A DNA stretch of 64,000 bases from CAXXOK01 sp963678055 (GCA_963678055.1 OY782679.1:1116001-1180000), one strand, 5' to 3'. Positions 52,445 to 61,050 are shown, numbered from the stretch's first letter. The notes: generated by a model from the sequence alone, not told the origin. Program-made: numbers and translations.

Positions 52445-52463
52445 GTTGATATCTCCTTTCAGA

Positions 52464-53702
52464 TCAGGTGCCGAACATACTTAGCAGGATACCCGCCGCA
52501 ATGGCGGAGCCGATGACGCCGGCCACGTTGGGGCCCATAGCATGCATCAGCAGGAAATTCGTGGGATTGGCTTTGCGGCCTTCCGACTGGCTTACGCGTG
52601 CCGCCATGGGAACAGCGGAAACGCCGGCCGAACCGATCAGCGGGTTGATCTTGCCGCCGGACAGCTTGTTCATTAACTTGGCAAGCAATACGCCGCCAGC
52701 TGTGCCGATGCCAAACGCCACGACGCCCAGCACGATAATTTTGATGGTCGTCCATTGCAGAAATGCTTCTGCGCTGGCCGTTGCGCCAACGGTGACGCCC
52801 AGGAAAATAACAACAATGTTGTTCAACTCGTTCTGCGATGCTTTGTTCAGCCTGTCAACTACGCCGGACTCTCTAAAGAGGTTGCCCAGCATTAACATGC
52901 CGACCAGCGGCGCGGCCGAGGGAAGCAGCAAGGTGACAATAATCGTAACGGCGATCGGGAAGATGATCTTCTCGCGCTTGGAGACCGGGCGGAGCTGTTC
53001 CATAACGATGTTACGCTCTTTTGTGGTGGTCAACGCGCGCATAATCGGCGGCTGTATGACCGGAACAAGGGCCATATAGCTATAGGCTGCCACAGCAATC
53101 GGCCCCAGCAGATGCGGGGCGAGTTTGCCGGTCAGGTAGATGGCCGTGGGGCCGTCCGCACCGCCGATGATGCCGATGGAGGCACTTTCAGCGGGTGTAA
53201 AGCCCAGCAGGCTGGCGCCGATGAATGTAAAGAAGATACCCAGTTGCGCCGCTGCACCCAGCAGCAGGCTTTTCGGGTTGGCCAGCAGCGGGCCGAAGTC
53301 GGTCATCGCACCAACGCCCAGGAAGATCAGCGGAGGGTAAATCCCCAGCTTCACACCCTGGTACAAATAGTATAGTAGACCGCCGGTCTGCTTGATGTAT
53401 TGATAGGTGATTGTCCCGTCTTCCAAAATCACCTGTACGCCGTGTTTCCCGGCGTGCTCAGCGGTGGAAAAGTATTCGTATACGGGAAGTCCCATCAGGT
53501 CGTTTAGCGGTAGGTTGGCCAGCAACATACCAAACGCGATGGGGAGCAGCAAGAGCGGCTCGTATTTTTTAACAATAGCTAGAAAGATCAGCACGCAGGA
53601 GATCAGGATCATGACCAGATTCAGCGGCGTATCAAACAGCGTCATTATGCCGGAGGATTGCAACAGCTTATCCAGACTGCTGCCGATATTCAAAGTCTCC
53701 AT
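52464..53702 (-). CDS. oadB: Na+-translocating decarboxylase beta subunit
   Basis: The 412-residue integral membrane subunit (OadB/MmdB/GcdB) that decarboxylates carboxybiotin and pumps Na+ outward. Conserved regions: GIIGGADGPTAIYLT with the Na+-binding Asp, the PPIMRALTT loop and NFLLMHAMGPNVAGVIGSA near the C-terminus. About nine membrane helices. Only one pump subunit is encoded in the cluster, so both carboxyltransferases would have to share it. Confidence 0.94.
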   Translation of the reverse strand: METLNIGSSLDKLLQSSGIMTLFDTPLNLVMILISCVLIFLAIVKKYEPLLLLPIAFGMLLANLPLNDLMGLPVYEYFSTAEHAGKHGVQVILEDGTITYQYIKQTGGLLYYLYQGVKLGIYPPLIFLGVGAMTDFGPLLANPKSLLLGAAAQLGIFFTFIGASLLGFTPAESASIGIIGGADGPTAIYLTGKLAPHLLGPIAVAAYSYMALVPVIQPPIMRALTTTKERNIVMEQLRPVSKREKIIFPIAVTIIVTLLLPSAAPLVGMLMLGNLFRESGVVDRLNKASQNELNNIVVIFLGVTVGATASAEAFLQWTTIKIIVLGVVAFGIGTAGGVLLAKLMNKLSGGKINPLIGSAGVSAVPMAARVSQSEGRKANPTNFLLMHAMGPNVAGVIGSAIAAGILLSMFGT

Positions 53703-53748
53703 GGACGTCCGTCAACCCCTTTTCAGTGTAGTCGCTTTGTGGGTCGGA

Positions 53749-54132
53749 TCAGCCGATCACAACCAGCACATCGCCGCTGGAAACGGATGCGCCTTTGGCA
53801 ACGGCGATTTGTTTCACAGCGCCATCGGCGGGGGAGACAATCTCGTTTTCCATTTTCATGGCTTCCAGAATGACCAGCACATCGCCTTTTTTCACGGTGC
53901 TGCCTTCTGTGCATTTCACATCCAGAATGGTGCCGGGCATCGGTGCGGATACTTTGGTGCCACCGGCAACAGGAGCGGCGGGTTTGGCAGCGGCCGGAGC
54001 AGGCGCTGCGGGAGCGGGTGCGGCAGCTACGGGTGCGGGGGCAGGGGCGGCCGTCACAGGCGCGCCGGGCGCAGTTTCATCCACGGAAACCTGATAAGAA
54101 ACACCGTTTACAGTAATATTGAATTGACGCAT
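53749..54132 (-). CDS. Biotin carboxyl carrier protein (decarboxylase gamma/1.3S type)
   Basis: A 127-residue carrier. An N-terminal segment (RQFNITVNGVSYQVSVDE) is followed by a 40-residue Ala/Pro linker (about 21-56) and a biotinyl domain with the biotin lysine K93 in EAMKMEN. Start is the ATG behind AAGGAGG; the open frame runs 101 codons further upstream into oadG but that part is basic low-complexity and not a gene. It would shuttle the carboxyl group between the soluble carboxyltransferases and the membrane beta subunit. Confidence 0.93.
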   Translation of the reverse strand: MRQFNITVNGVSYQVSVDETAPGAPVTAAPAPAPVAAAPAPAAPAPAAAKPAAPVAGGTKVSAPMPGTILDVKCTEGSTVKKGDVLVILEAMKMENEIVSPADGAVKQIAVAKGASVSSGDVLVVIG

Positions 54133-54169
54133 AGAGGTCAACCTCCTTAATGTAATGAAGGGATATACC

Positions 54170-54526
54170 CTATAATCTGGAGTAAATCTGGTCGTCGCGC
54201 CCTGCGCGATTCCAGGCCGGAGCGGTATGAATGCGGCGGACCCTGCGTACGACAAAGCCCGAATCTTCCTGCCATACGGCAGAAATAGCAGCGGTAATGG
54301 CCGCGATGACTTCCGGCGAGATGCCGGAGGTGGTCTGCGCCTGTGCAGGCGGCGGGGTAGGAGCGGCGGCCACGGGGGTCGTCTCCGTCTCCGCTTCCGG
54401 CGTCGCCTTTTTACGATCTTTGAAAAGAAGTTCAAGAATCTTCAGGCAAATGATAAGCAGCACTAGTCCCGAAAAAACCACCAATATACCGACGGCTGCA
54501 ACAGAGAGGCCAAACGTTAAATTCAT
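54170..54526 (-). CDS. OadG-family small membrane subunit
   Basis: A 118-residue OadG/MmdC-delta family protein. One membrane helix (about 5-28), a Pro/Ala/Thr-rich stretch (about 42-66), then ISPEVIAAITAAISAVW and a basic C-terminus (RRVRRIHTAPAWNRAGR). In related pumps this subunit holds the complex together. It lies between the carboxyltransferase and biotin-carrier genes. Confidence 0.88.
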   Translation of the reverse strand: MNLTFGLSVAAVGILVVFSGLVLLIICLKILELLFKDRKKATPEAETETTPVAAAPTPPPAQAQTTSGISPEVIAAITAAISAVWQEDSGFVVRRVRRIHTAPAWNRAGRDDQIYSRL

Positions 54527-54543
54527 CGTATCTCCTCCTGTCC

Positions 54544-56019
54544 TTACATCGGCATGTTGCCGTGTTTTTTGGCGGGGTTATAATCGCGCTTGGAGGAAAG
54601 CATCTCCAGTGCCGAGGCCAGCACCTTGCGGGTTTCGGCGGGGTTGATGACATCATCCAGCAGTCCAGCCTTGGCTGCATTCACAGCGCTGGCAACGGTT
54701 TCAATATATTCCTGCGCGAATATCTCGCGGGAAGCTTCGGGGGTGTTTTCCTTGTCTTCACTGACCTGTTTGCTATACAGCACGGCAACAGCGGCTTCCG
54801 GCGTCAATGCCGAGATGGTGGCATCGGGCCAGGCAAAGGTCATATCCGCGGTGGCTTTACCGCCCATGGCGACATACGCCTGGCCGATTGCGCTGCCCGT
54901 GATTACGGTCAGCTTCGGTACGGTCGCGGTTGCATAAGCATATAGCAGTTGGCTGGATGCGTTCATCAGCCAGCTTTGGCCATTAAGGCTCTTCACCTCT
55001 ACGCCCTTGGTGTTCAGGAAGCTGACGACCGGGATGTTAAAGCAATCCCAGAAGTGTACAAAGCGGGCTGCTTTTTGCAGCGCACCGGCACTGAGCGTCT
55101 CGGCTGCGGTTGCGACAACGCCCACAGAGCGGCCGGCAATGCGGCCCATAACGACTTTAATGCCGGGTTCGTTTTCAGCCATCAGTTCCATAGCCGTTCC
55201 GGCGTCGAGAACCTGCTGAATCAGCGTATCGGTATCGGCCGGTTCAATGGCAGGCAGTAAGCGGTTCATGTCACTGCTTTCCAGTAAATCGGCATCCTCG
55301 GCATTGGAGCCGGGGAGCAAGGAAAGCAACGTAAGCGCCGCTTCAATTGCCTTGTCTTCATTGTCAACAAGCAGCGAGCAAGCGCCCTGCTTGGCCATCA
55401 TATCTCCGCCGCCTACGGCCTCAATATCATAGCTGATGCCGTGCATAGCCGACAGTACCTGCGGCCCGAACATCATCAACTGCCCAACATCCTTGGCCAG
55501 GATGCTGATATCGGCCATCTGCGACATCAATGCCGCACCGCCCATGCAAGGGCCGAGGATGACGGAGATCATGGGGCATACGCCGCTGAGTCTGGCAATG
55601 CTGCGATAAATTTCGGCATAGGCGTTCATCGCCTCGGCCCCTTCATCAATCCGCACACCGGCGCTGTCGCATAGCATGAGTACCGGAGCACCGGTTTTGA
55701 GTGCCATATCCAGCAGTTTGGTGATTTTTTGGGCCTGAAGTTTACCAATCGCGCCACCATGCACAGTAAAATCCTGCGCAAACAGGTACACGGGCCGTTG
55801 CTGCACCGTTGCATAGCCGGTGATAACGCCCGCGCCTTCCTCCTGTGATGATACAAATGCAAACAGCTCCACGAAGCTGCCTACATCCGCGATTTTTAAG
55901 ATACGTTCACGCGCCGTGAGCTTTCCGGCTTCACGCTGCGCCTTAATGCGCGCTTCGTCCCCCTGGTTGAGGGACAGGCGTAAATCCTGTATCGTTTGTA
56001 GGTCTTGAGAGTTCCGCAT
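54544..56019 (-). CDS. mmdA: Methylmalonyl-CoA decarboxylase alpha-type carboxyltransferase (12S-like)
   Basis: A 491-residue acyl-CoA carboxyltransferase of the propionyl-CoA carboxylase beta/MmdA/12S family. The N-terminal half has KLTARERI...VGSFVEL and the crotonase-like oxyanion site around CDSAGVRIDEGAEAMNAYAEI and LGPCMGGAALMSQM; the C-terminal half has PVVSFLNTKGVE and a GQAYVAMGGKA site. Start is the ATG behind GAAGGAGATC; a 32-codon open extension upstream lacks a ribosome site. The C-terminus ends HGNMPM, short of the usual HGN+PL ending but comparable. It is the first gene of the unit. Actual CoA substrate (methylmalonyl, malonyl or glutaconyl) is not certain. Confidence 0.87.
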   Translation of the reverse strand: MRNSQDLQTIQDLRLSLNQGDEARIKAQREAGKLTARERILKIADVGSFVELFAFVSSQEEGAGVITGYATVQQRPVYLFAQDFTVHGGAIGKLQAQKITKLLDMALKTGAPVLMLCDSAGVRIDEGAEAMNAYAEIYRSIARLSGVCPMISVILGPCMGGAALMSQMADISILAKDVGQLMMFGPQVLSAMHGISYDIEAVGGGDMMAKQGACSLLVDNEDKAIEAALTLLSLLPGSNAEDADLLESSDMNRLLPAIEPADTDTLIQQVLDAGTAMELMAENEPGIKVVMGRIAGRSVGVVATAAETLSAGALQKAARFVHFWDCFNIPVVSFLNTKGVEVKSLNGQSWLMNASSQLLYAYATATVPKLTVITGSAIGQAYVAMGGKATADMTFAWPDATISALTPEAAVAVLYSKQVSEDKENTPEASREIFAQEYIETVASAVNAAKAGLLDDVINPAETRKVLASALEMLSSKRDYNPAKKHGNMPM

Positions 56020-56198
56020 GGTTGATCTCCTTCCGTCTGCTTTCCGCCGCGTCCCAGGCAGGGCTATTGGCTGAAAATCTGATTCTATCCCATATTCACA
56101 AAATTCTTCGGGCAACCCTTTTTCCCTGCTTTTATTTTCAATATTTTACCCGGATTCGGGAAAAATACAGAAGGAAAACATTTAGCCGGGATTCTATA

Positions 56199-56222
56199 CA
56201 AAAACGCATGGTCTTGCCATGC
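56199..56222 (-). terminator. Terminator of purC
   Basis: Minus-strand GCATGG/CCATGC stem with a 5-base loop, followed by GTTTTTG. Confidence 0.65.
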
Positions 56223-56293
56223 GCTCAACGTGGAGGGATGGATATTGCTGTACATGGCCAAACAGGGGGCTGACAAACCGGGAAACGACGCTG

Positions 56294-57040
56294 TCAGGGG
56301 TCGATCTCTGCGTTTTCTTCGCTGTTTTTCAGCACATAGCCAGTCATGCGGTGCAGTACTTCGCGGTAGGCACCTTCCACATCGCCAAGATCACGGCGGA
56401 AGCGGTCGATGTCGAGCGGCTCATGTGTGCTGGCATCCCAAAAGCGGCAAGTATCGGGAGAAATCTCATCCGATAATAAAACATCCCCATGGAACCGGCC
56501 GAATTCTAACTTGAAATCGATCAATTCTATGCTGATGTCGCTTAGGATCTCCGTTAGTATGCGATTGACTTTTGTTGCGATCTCTTCCATGGTGCGCAGC
56601 TCCTGCGCTGTGGCAAGGCCGATGGCTGTGATGTGGGTCTGGTTGACCAGCGGGTCATCCAGGGTGCGGTCTTTAAGGCAGTATTCAAATACAGTGTTTT
56701 TAAGCCTGGTGCCTTCCGGATAGCCGATGCGCTGTGCCAGGCTGCCGGCGACGATATTGCGAACCTTGATAACAACCGGAATAATATCCACCCGCAGCAC
56801 CAGCATGCTGCGATCATTAATGCGGTGCAGAAAGTGGTTGGGTACGCCTTTTTGCTGCAGGAGCGTAAAAATATACTCGCACAGCAGATTGTTAATCTCG
56901 CCTTTGCCGATGATGCGTCCGATTTTCAAACCGCGAAAAGCAATCGCTTCATCTTTGTAATATACTACGGCTTCGTCCGGGTTGTCGGTGGCATAAATCC
57001 GTTTTCCTTTGCCTTCCGCAATTACCTTGGTAATCCCCAT
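56294..57040 (-). CDS. purC: Phosphoribosylaminoimidazole-succinocarboxamide synthase
   Basis: Joins CAIR and aspartate with ATP to make SAICAR. The protein is 248 residues. The N-terminal KVIAEGKGKRIYAT, the central DRSMLVLRVDIIPVVIKVRNIVAGSL and the C-terminal DFKLEFGR...LSDEISPDTCRFWD are standard. Start is the ATG behind GGAAGGATGG; an ATG six codons upstream overlaps that site. It stands alone and diverges from purA. Confidence 0.95.
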   Translation of the reverse strand: MGITKVIAEGKGKRIYATDNPDEAVVYYKDEAIAFRGLKIGRIIGKGEINNLLCEYIFTLLQQKGVPNHFLHRINDRSMLVLRVDIIPVVIKVRNIVAGSLAQRIGYPEGTRLKNTVFEYCLKDRTLDDPLVNQTHITAIGLATAQELRTMEEIATKVNRILTEILSDISIELIDFKLEFGRFHGDVLLSDEISPDTCRFWDASTHEPLDIDRFRRDLGDVEGAYREVLHRMTGYVLKNSEENAEIDP

Positions 57041-57085
57041 ACAGCCATCCTTCCGCAAACAATGCGTGTGTCATAAGTTCTACGT

Positions 57086-57114
57086 ATTGTAACATGTTTT
57101 ACATATCTACGCAA
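57086..57114 (-). promoter_or_regulatory. Promoter of purC
   Basis: Minus-strand TTGCGT (57114-57109), 17-bp spacer, TACAAT (57091-57086). Confidence 0.62.
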
Positions 57115-57343
57115 GGTGAATCACGTTCGGTGAAAGTTAAAAAAGTAACGATATTGCAACGAGAATCTTCGCGTTTTCAAGCGATTGAGAGCGGTGAATT
57201 TCGAATCGATAATCCCGAAAATTGATGTTCAGTGAACCCATCAAAACGGCAGGACTATATCGGCACATTTTAAAATGTACAACGTTAAAACAGAATACGA
57301 TGCCTATAAACCCGGAAACGGCCCTACAGCGTGCCTTAGCAGG

Positions 57344-57372
57344 TTGACAGGCTACAATCGGTAATGCATAAT
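57344..57372 (+). promoter_or_regulatory. Promoter of purA
   Basis: TTGACA, 17-bp spacer, CATAAT. Confidence 0.7.
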
Positions 57373-57422
57373 GAACTTTGGTGCTTTTTGAACTGCTAAG
57401 CGTACGAAAGGGGAACGTCATC

Positions 57423-58700
57423 GTGGTACGAGTAATCGTCGGGGCAAACTGGGGCGATGAAGGCAAGGGGAAGATTACCGATGTGCTTGCGGAACGCAGC
57501 GATGTGGTCGTCCGGTTCCAAGGAGGAGCGAATGCGGGACATACGATAATCAATGATTATGGGAAGTTCGCGCTGCATTTACTGCCATCCGGTGTGTTTC
57601 ACCAAAATATTACCAACCTGATTGCGCCTGGCGTTGCGCTGGATATTGATAAACTCTTTAGTGAGTACGAGGCGGTTGTCAGCCGTGGCGTACCCGCGCC
57701 GAAACTGTATATTTCAGATCGGGCACAGGTGATGATGCCCTATCATGTTGATTTTGATAAATATGAAGAAGAACGCCTGGGCAAGAACAGCTTTGGCTCC
57801 ACCAAATCCGGCATTGCGCCGTTTTACGGTGATAAATACCTGAAAATCGGCTTGCAGGTGTGTCAGCTGTATGATAAGGCCATTCTCCGCGAGCGGCTGG
57901 AAAGCGTTGTCCGGCAGAAGAACATTCTGCTGGAGCACCTCTACCACAAGCCGCTGCTCGATGTGGAACAGCTTATGGAAATGCTTGCCGTGCAGGCCGA
58001 GAAGATCCGTCCGTTTGTGATTGATTCGACTGCGTTCCTGCACCAGGCACTCAAGGAAAACAAATCCATACTGATGGAAGGCCAGCTGGGCGCACTGCGC
58101 GATCCGGATCATGGCATCTATCCCTATGTGACTTCGTCTTCACCGCTGGCCGGGTTTTCCACCGTTGGCGGTGGCGTGCCCGCTACGGCCGTGAAGGATG
58201 TACTCAGCGTGACCAAAGCGTACTCCAGCTGTGTCGGCGCTGGCCCGTTCGTGACCGAAATATCCGGTGACGAGGCCGAGGAACTGCGCAAACGCGGCGG
58301 CGATGCAGGCGAATACGGCGCGACCACCGGTCGGCCCCGGCGTGTGGGCTGGTTTGATGCGGTAGCGACCCGCTACGGCTGCATGGCCCACGGGGCAACA
58401 GAATGCGTGCTCACCAACCTGGATGTGCTGGCCTATCTGGACGAGATTCCCGTCTGTACCGGGTATGAGGTCGACGGTGAGATCATTGATATGTTCCCGT
58501 CCACACCCAGGCTGATGCGCTGCAAGCCCGTATACACGGTGTTGCCCGGATGGAAATCGGATGTACGCGGCGTAACGGAATTCGATGAGCTGCCGGAGAA
58601 CTGCCGCCGCTATGTCGATTATCTGCAAGAGCAGATCGGCGTGCCCATCCGCATGGTCTCCACCGGCCCCAAACGCAGCGAAATATTATATCGTAAATAA
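57423..58700 (+). CDS. purA: Adenylosuccinate synthetase
   Basis: Converts IMP and aspartate to adenylosuccinate using GTP, the first committed step to AMP. The protein is 425 residues. The P-loop-like GANWGDEGKGKITD and FQGGANAGHT are at the N-terminus; EGQLGALRDPDHGIYPYVTSS and TTGRPRRVGWFD are present. Start is GTG behind AAAGGGGA; the upstream open frame has no ribosome site. GANWGDEGKG replaces the more common GxQWGDEGKG, a small variation. A terminator follows. Confidence 0.95.
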   Translation: MVRVIVGANWGDEGKGKITDVLAERSDVVVRFQGGANAGHTIINDYGKFALHLLPSGVFHQNITNLIAPGVALDIDKLFSEYEAVVSRGVPAPKLYISDRAQVMMPYHVDFDKYEEERLGKNSFGSTKSGIAPFYGDKYLKIGLQVCQLYDKAILRERLESVVRQKNILLEHLYHKPLLDVEQLMEMLAVQAEKIRPFVIDSTAFLHQALKENKSILMEGQLGALRDPDHGIYPYVTSSSPLAGFSTVGGGVPATAVKDVLSVTKAYSSCVGAGPFVTEISGDEAEELRKRGGDAGEYGATTGRPRRVGWFDAVATRYGCMAHGATECVLTNLDVLAYLDEIPVCTGYEVDGEIIDMFPSTPRLMRCKPVYTVLPGWKSDVRGVTEFDELPENCRRYVDYLQEQIGVPIRMVSTGPKRSEILYRK

Positions 58701-58707
58701 AATACCC

Positions 58708-58739
58708 AAGACCCGCGCCTGTACGGATGCGGGTTTTTG
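58708..58739 (+). terminator. Terminator of purA
   Basis: ACCCGC (58711-58716) pairs with GCGGGT (58729-58734), then five T residues. Confidence 0.78.
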
Positions 58740-58755
58740 GCAAGGAGGTACCAAT

Positions 58756-59928
58756 ATGTTGGATTTTACATTCTGTAGTCCTACACAAATTTACTTTGGC
58801 CGTGACACAGAGAAAAAAGCGGGTGAGCTTTGCGCTGCATACGGCCGCAAAGTGCTGTTGCACTATGGCGGCGGTTCCGTGATCAAAAGCGGCCTGCTGG
58901 ACACGGTGAAGCAATCGCTCAAGGCCGCCGGGGTTAGCTGGGTGGAGCTTGGCGGTGTGAAACCCAACCCGCGCGATACCCTTGTGTATGAAGGCATCGA
59001 GCTTTGTAAAAGCGAGGGTGTGGACGTTGTCCTGGCCATCGGTGGCGGTAGCGTTATTGACTCGTCCAAGGCCATAGCCGTAGGGGTGAAGTACGACGGA
59101 GATTTCTGGGATATGTACGCCGGCAAAGCGGTTCCCAAAGATATTCTGCCGCTGGGTGTGATTCTTACCCTGCCTGCCGCGGGAAGTGAAGTATCCAACT
59201 CCAGCGTAGTAACCAAAGAAGCAGAGCAGCTCAAGCGCTTTTGCGACTCGCAACTCATGCGCCCGCTGTTTTCCATTATGAATCCGGAACTCACATACAC
59301 CCTGCCGCCGTACCAAACGGCCTGTGGCTGTGTGGATATGATGGCGCATGTGATGGAACGCTACTTTACCAATACGCCGGAGGTCGATCTTTCGGACCGT
59401 ATGTGCGAGGGTGTAATCCGCGCTGTGATGAAGTATGCCAAAATTCTGGTGGATACACCGGAGGATTACGATGCCCGCGCGAACATTATGTGGGCGGGCT
59501 CGATTGCGCATTCCGATATCCTGGGTGTCGGCCGCCAGCAGGACTGGAGCACGCACATGATGGAGCACGAGCTCAGCGGCCTGTACGATGTCGCCCACGG
59601 CGCCGGGCTTGCGGTGATGTTCCCGGCTTTCCTGAAGTACCAACTGCCATTCCGCGTGCAGCGCGTAGCGCAGTTTGCGGTACGGGTCTTTGGCGTCAGC
59701 ATGGATTTTGAAAAGCCTGAACGCACGGCGCTGGAAGGCATTCGCCGCCTGGAAGCCTTTTACCGGGAGGTTGGGATGCCTACAAGCTTCAAAGAGATCA
59801 ACGCCAAAGAGGAAGATATCGACTTTATGGCTGGCAAGTGCTTGCTCAATAACGGCGATAAATTAGGTAACTTCCATCCGCTAACCCGTAAGGAGATCGC
59901 GGAAGTATACCGCCTGGCCTGCCAGTAA
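58756..59928 (+). CDS. Iron-containing alcohol dehydrogenase (butanol dehydrogenase/YqhD type)
   Basis: A 390-residue group III alcohol dehydrogenase, reducing aldehydes with NAD(P)H. The N-terminal DFTFCSPTQIYFGRDTE, the nucleotide-binding GGGSVIDSSKAIAVG and the metal-binding histidines in DMMAHVMERYF and in HELSGLYDVAHGAGLAV are present. Start is the ATG behind AAGGAGG. It is monocistronic and ends in a strong terminator. Probable role: disposing of reductant as ethanol or butanol (inference). Confidence 0.92.
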   Translation: MLDFTFCSPTQIYFGRDTEKKAGELCAAYGRKVLLHYGGGSVIKSGLLDTVKQSLKAAGVSWVELGGVKPNPRDTLVYEGIELCKSEGVDVVLAIGGGSVIDSSKAIAVGVKYDGDFWDMYAGKAVPKDILPLGVILTLPAAGSEVSNSSVVTKEAEQLKRFCDSQLMRPLFSIMNPELTYTLPPYQTACGCVDMMAHVMERYFTNTPEVDLSDRMCEGVIRAVMKYAKILVDTPEDYDARANIMWAGSIAHSDILGVGRQQDWSTHMMEHELSGLYDVAHGAGLAVMFPAFLKYQLPFRVQRVAQFAVRVFGVSMDFEKPERTALEGIRRLEAFYREVGMPTSFKEINAKEEDIDFMAGKCLLNNGDKLGNFHPLTRKEIAEVYRLACQ

Positions 59929-59947
59929 ACAAGCAGTATTCCATACC

Positions 59948-59980
59948 AAACGAACGCCTTTGCCAAGGCGTTCGTTTTTT
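59948..59980. terminator. Terminator of the alcohol dehydrogenase gene
   Basis: A perfect 13-bp stem (59948-59960 with 59965-59977), 4-base loop and T-run. Confidence 0.92.
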
Positions 59981-60013
59981 GTGTATCTGCGCAGGCTTTA
60001 TCCGTTGGCTTGA

Positions 60014-60083
60014 TAGTACGAGAATATAAAATACTATACAAAAAGTAAAAAATACTTGACATATAGTAAAATGAATGATACTA
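60014..60083. promoter_or_regulatory. Paired TAGTA/TACTA operator candidates
   Basis: Two copies of TAGTA-spacer-TACTA occur: 60014-60018 with 60032-60036 (13-base spacer) and 60064-60068 with 60079-60083 (10-base spacer). The second lies inside the promoter and its right arm is the -10. Likely targets of the XRE regulator encoded two genes downstream (inference). Confidence 0.5.
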
Positions 60084-60084
60084 T
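60056..60084 (+). promoter_or_regulatory. Sigma-A promoter of the membrane protein-XRE unit
   Basis: TTGACA, 17-bp spacer, TACTAT. Confidence 0.8.
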
Positions 60085-60129
60085 TCATCCGTACTCAGGT
60101 ATAAACCAAGGGAAAGGAACATACACACG

Positions 60130-60612
60130 ATGTATTATCAACAAAAAAGAAGCATTGTCGGCATCTTCGTTGCCGTAGCACTGCTAAGCTCGTACTTCCT
60201 CTATATCCTCGGTAAACTAAGCGAAGGGGCGGTCACCCTGGATGACGTGAAATTCTTCGCCGTGACCATGCTTGTGTTCATCGGCATCGGTATTGTGCTC
60301 GCCATCGTGGTGCAGGTTATTTTCCATATACTGTTTTCGATATCGATCGCGGTACACGAGCGGGATAAGGACAACCAAACCATCGAACACGCGATTGACG
60401 CGGCGATGGTGGAAGATGAGCGGGATAAGCTGATCGACCTGAAATCCTCACGCATTACGGCGATCGTTTCGATGATGGGTTTTATCGCGGGGCTTGCGCT
60501 GCTCGCGTTTGGTCATCCCGTGGGGCTCATGCTCAATGTACTCTTTGGCGCGGCTGGGCTGGGCGCAATCGGCGAAGAGATTTCCAAACTCATCTACTAC
60601 AGGCTACGGTAG
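60130..60612 (+). CDS. Small membrane protein of unknown function, partner of XRE regulator
   Basis: A 160-residue protein with four predicted membrane helices in two hairpins (about 9-30, 42-70, 112-130, 134-152) separated by a charged cytoplasmic loop (HERDKDNQTIEHAIDAAMVEDERDKLIDLKSSR). Similar proteins are often found directly upstream of small Cro-type regulators in Firmicutes, with no known biochemical function. Ribosome site GGGAAAGGAAC. The XRE gene follows after 4 bp. Confidence 0.78.
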   Translation: MYYQQKRSIVGIFVAVALLSSYFLYILGKLSEGAVTLDDVKFFAVTMLVFIGIGIVLAIVVQVIFHILFSISIAVHERDKDNQTIEHAIDAAMVEDERDKLIDLKSSRITAIVSMMGFIAGLALLAFGHPVGLMLNVLFGAAGLGAIGEEISKLIYYRLR

Positions 60613-60616
60613 TCCT

Positions 60617-60859
60617 ATGAATAAAAAGCTTACGATTGAAAACAACATCCGTACCCTGCGCTTTTTCGCCGGGGAGATGACCCAGCAGCAGCTGGCAGAA
60701 AAGGCGGGGGTATCCAGACAGACCATTGTTGCAGTGGAGGCTGGCAAATACGCCCCGTCGCTGGAACTTGCGTTCCGCATTGCAATCGTATTTGGCGTTC
60801 CCATCGGCGAGGTGTTCAGTTGTGATGCCTGTAGCACGGCAAAGAAAGACGCGGAATGA
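60617..60859 (+). CDS. XRE-family transcriptional regulator
   Basis: An 80-residue regulator consisting almost only of a Cro/CI helix-turn-helix (TQQQLAEKAGVSRQTIVAVEAGKYAPSLELAFRIAIVFG), like Bacillus YgzD/YozG. It probably represses its own operon through the TAGTA/TACTA repeats at the promoter. Its stop overlaps the ATG of a flavodoxin-like stub. Confidence 0.92.
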   Translation: MNKKLTIENNIRTLRFFAGEMTQQQLAEKAGVSRQTIVAVEAGKYAPSLELAFRIAIVFGVPIGEVFSCDACSTAKKDAE

Positions 60860-60969
60860 GGACCCTGCTCATCGCCGATTCTTACCATCACGGGAACACG
60901 CTGAAACTGGCCCATGTCATGGCGGAGGCCATGCATGCCGCCTGCCTGATGACCACAGAGCACCACTAA
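60856..60969 (+). pseudogene. Truncated flavodoxin-like stub (37 codons)
   Basis: The reading frame overlapping the XRE stop (ATGA) encodes MRTLLIADSYHHGNTLKLAH and then 17 further residues to a TAA. The pattern of a beta strand, then S-x-H-H-G-N-T, then a helix is the FMN phosphate-binding start of a flavodoxin, which is normally about 150-180 residues. The rest is absent: a terminator follows 4 bases after the stop. It therefore looks like the remnant of a deleted flavodoxin gene, although translation of the stub is possible. Confidence 0.72.
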
Positions 60970-60973
60970 AAAG

Positions 60974-61000
60974 AAGCCCCAAGCGCTGCTTGGGGCTTTT
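60974..61000 (+). terminator. Terminator after the XRE-flavodoxin stub unit
   Basis: An 11-bp perfect stem (60974-60984 with 60988-60998), 3-base loop and T4. Confidence 0.9.
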
Positions 61001-61050
61001 CATGTAAACGTATGGGCAAATCATTTATGTTTGAATTGCTCGTTATGGGG

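Larger units (their letters stand above)
57041..57422. other. Divergent purC-purA intergenic region
   Basis: This 382-bp gap has a promoter at each end and no visible gene. A CCGAAC (minus, 57130-57125) and a CCCGAAAATT (plus, about 57212) resemble half of the PurR box of Bacillus, but spacing and orientation do not fit the known paired arrangement. No purine riboswitch core was recognised. Confidence 0.5.

Noticed and set aside
53407..54150. A Gly/Ser/Arg-rich plus-strand frame opposite the biotin carrier and oadB
   Set aside because: The low-complexity part is the reverse reading of the Ala/Pro linker of the biotin carrier.
57125..57222. PurR-box-like sequences between purC and purA
   Set aside because: Only half-sites are seen, about 85 bp apart, not the two inverted boxes with 16-17 bp spacing known from Bacillus.
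58483..59643. A 386-codon open frame antisense to purA/alcohol dehydrogenase
   Set aside because: Opposite to two real genes and to the purA terminator; composition typical of a reverse-strand shadow.
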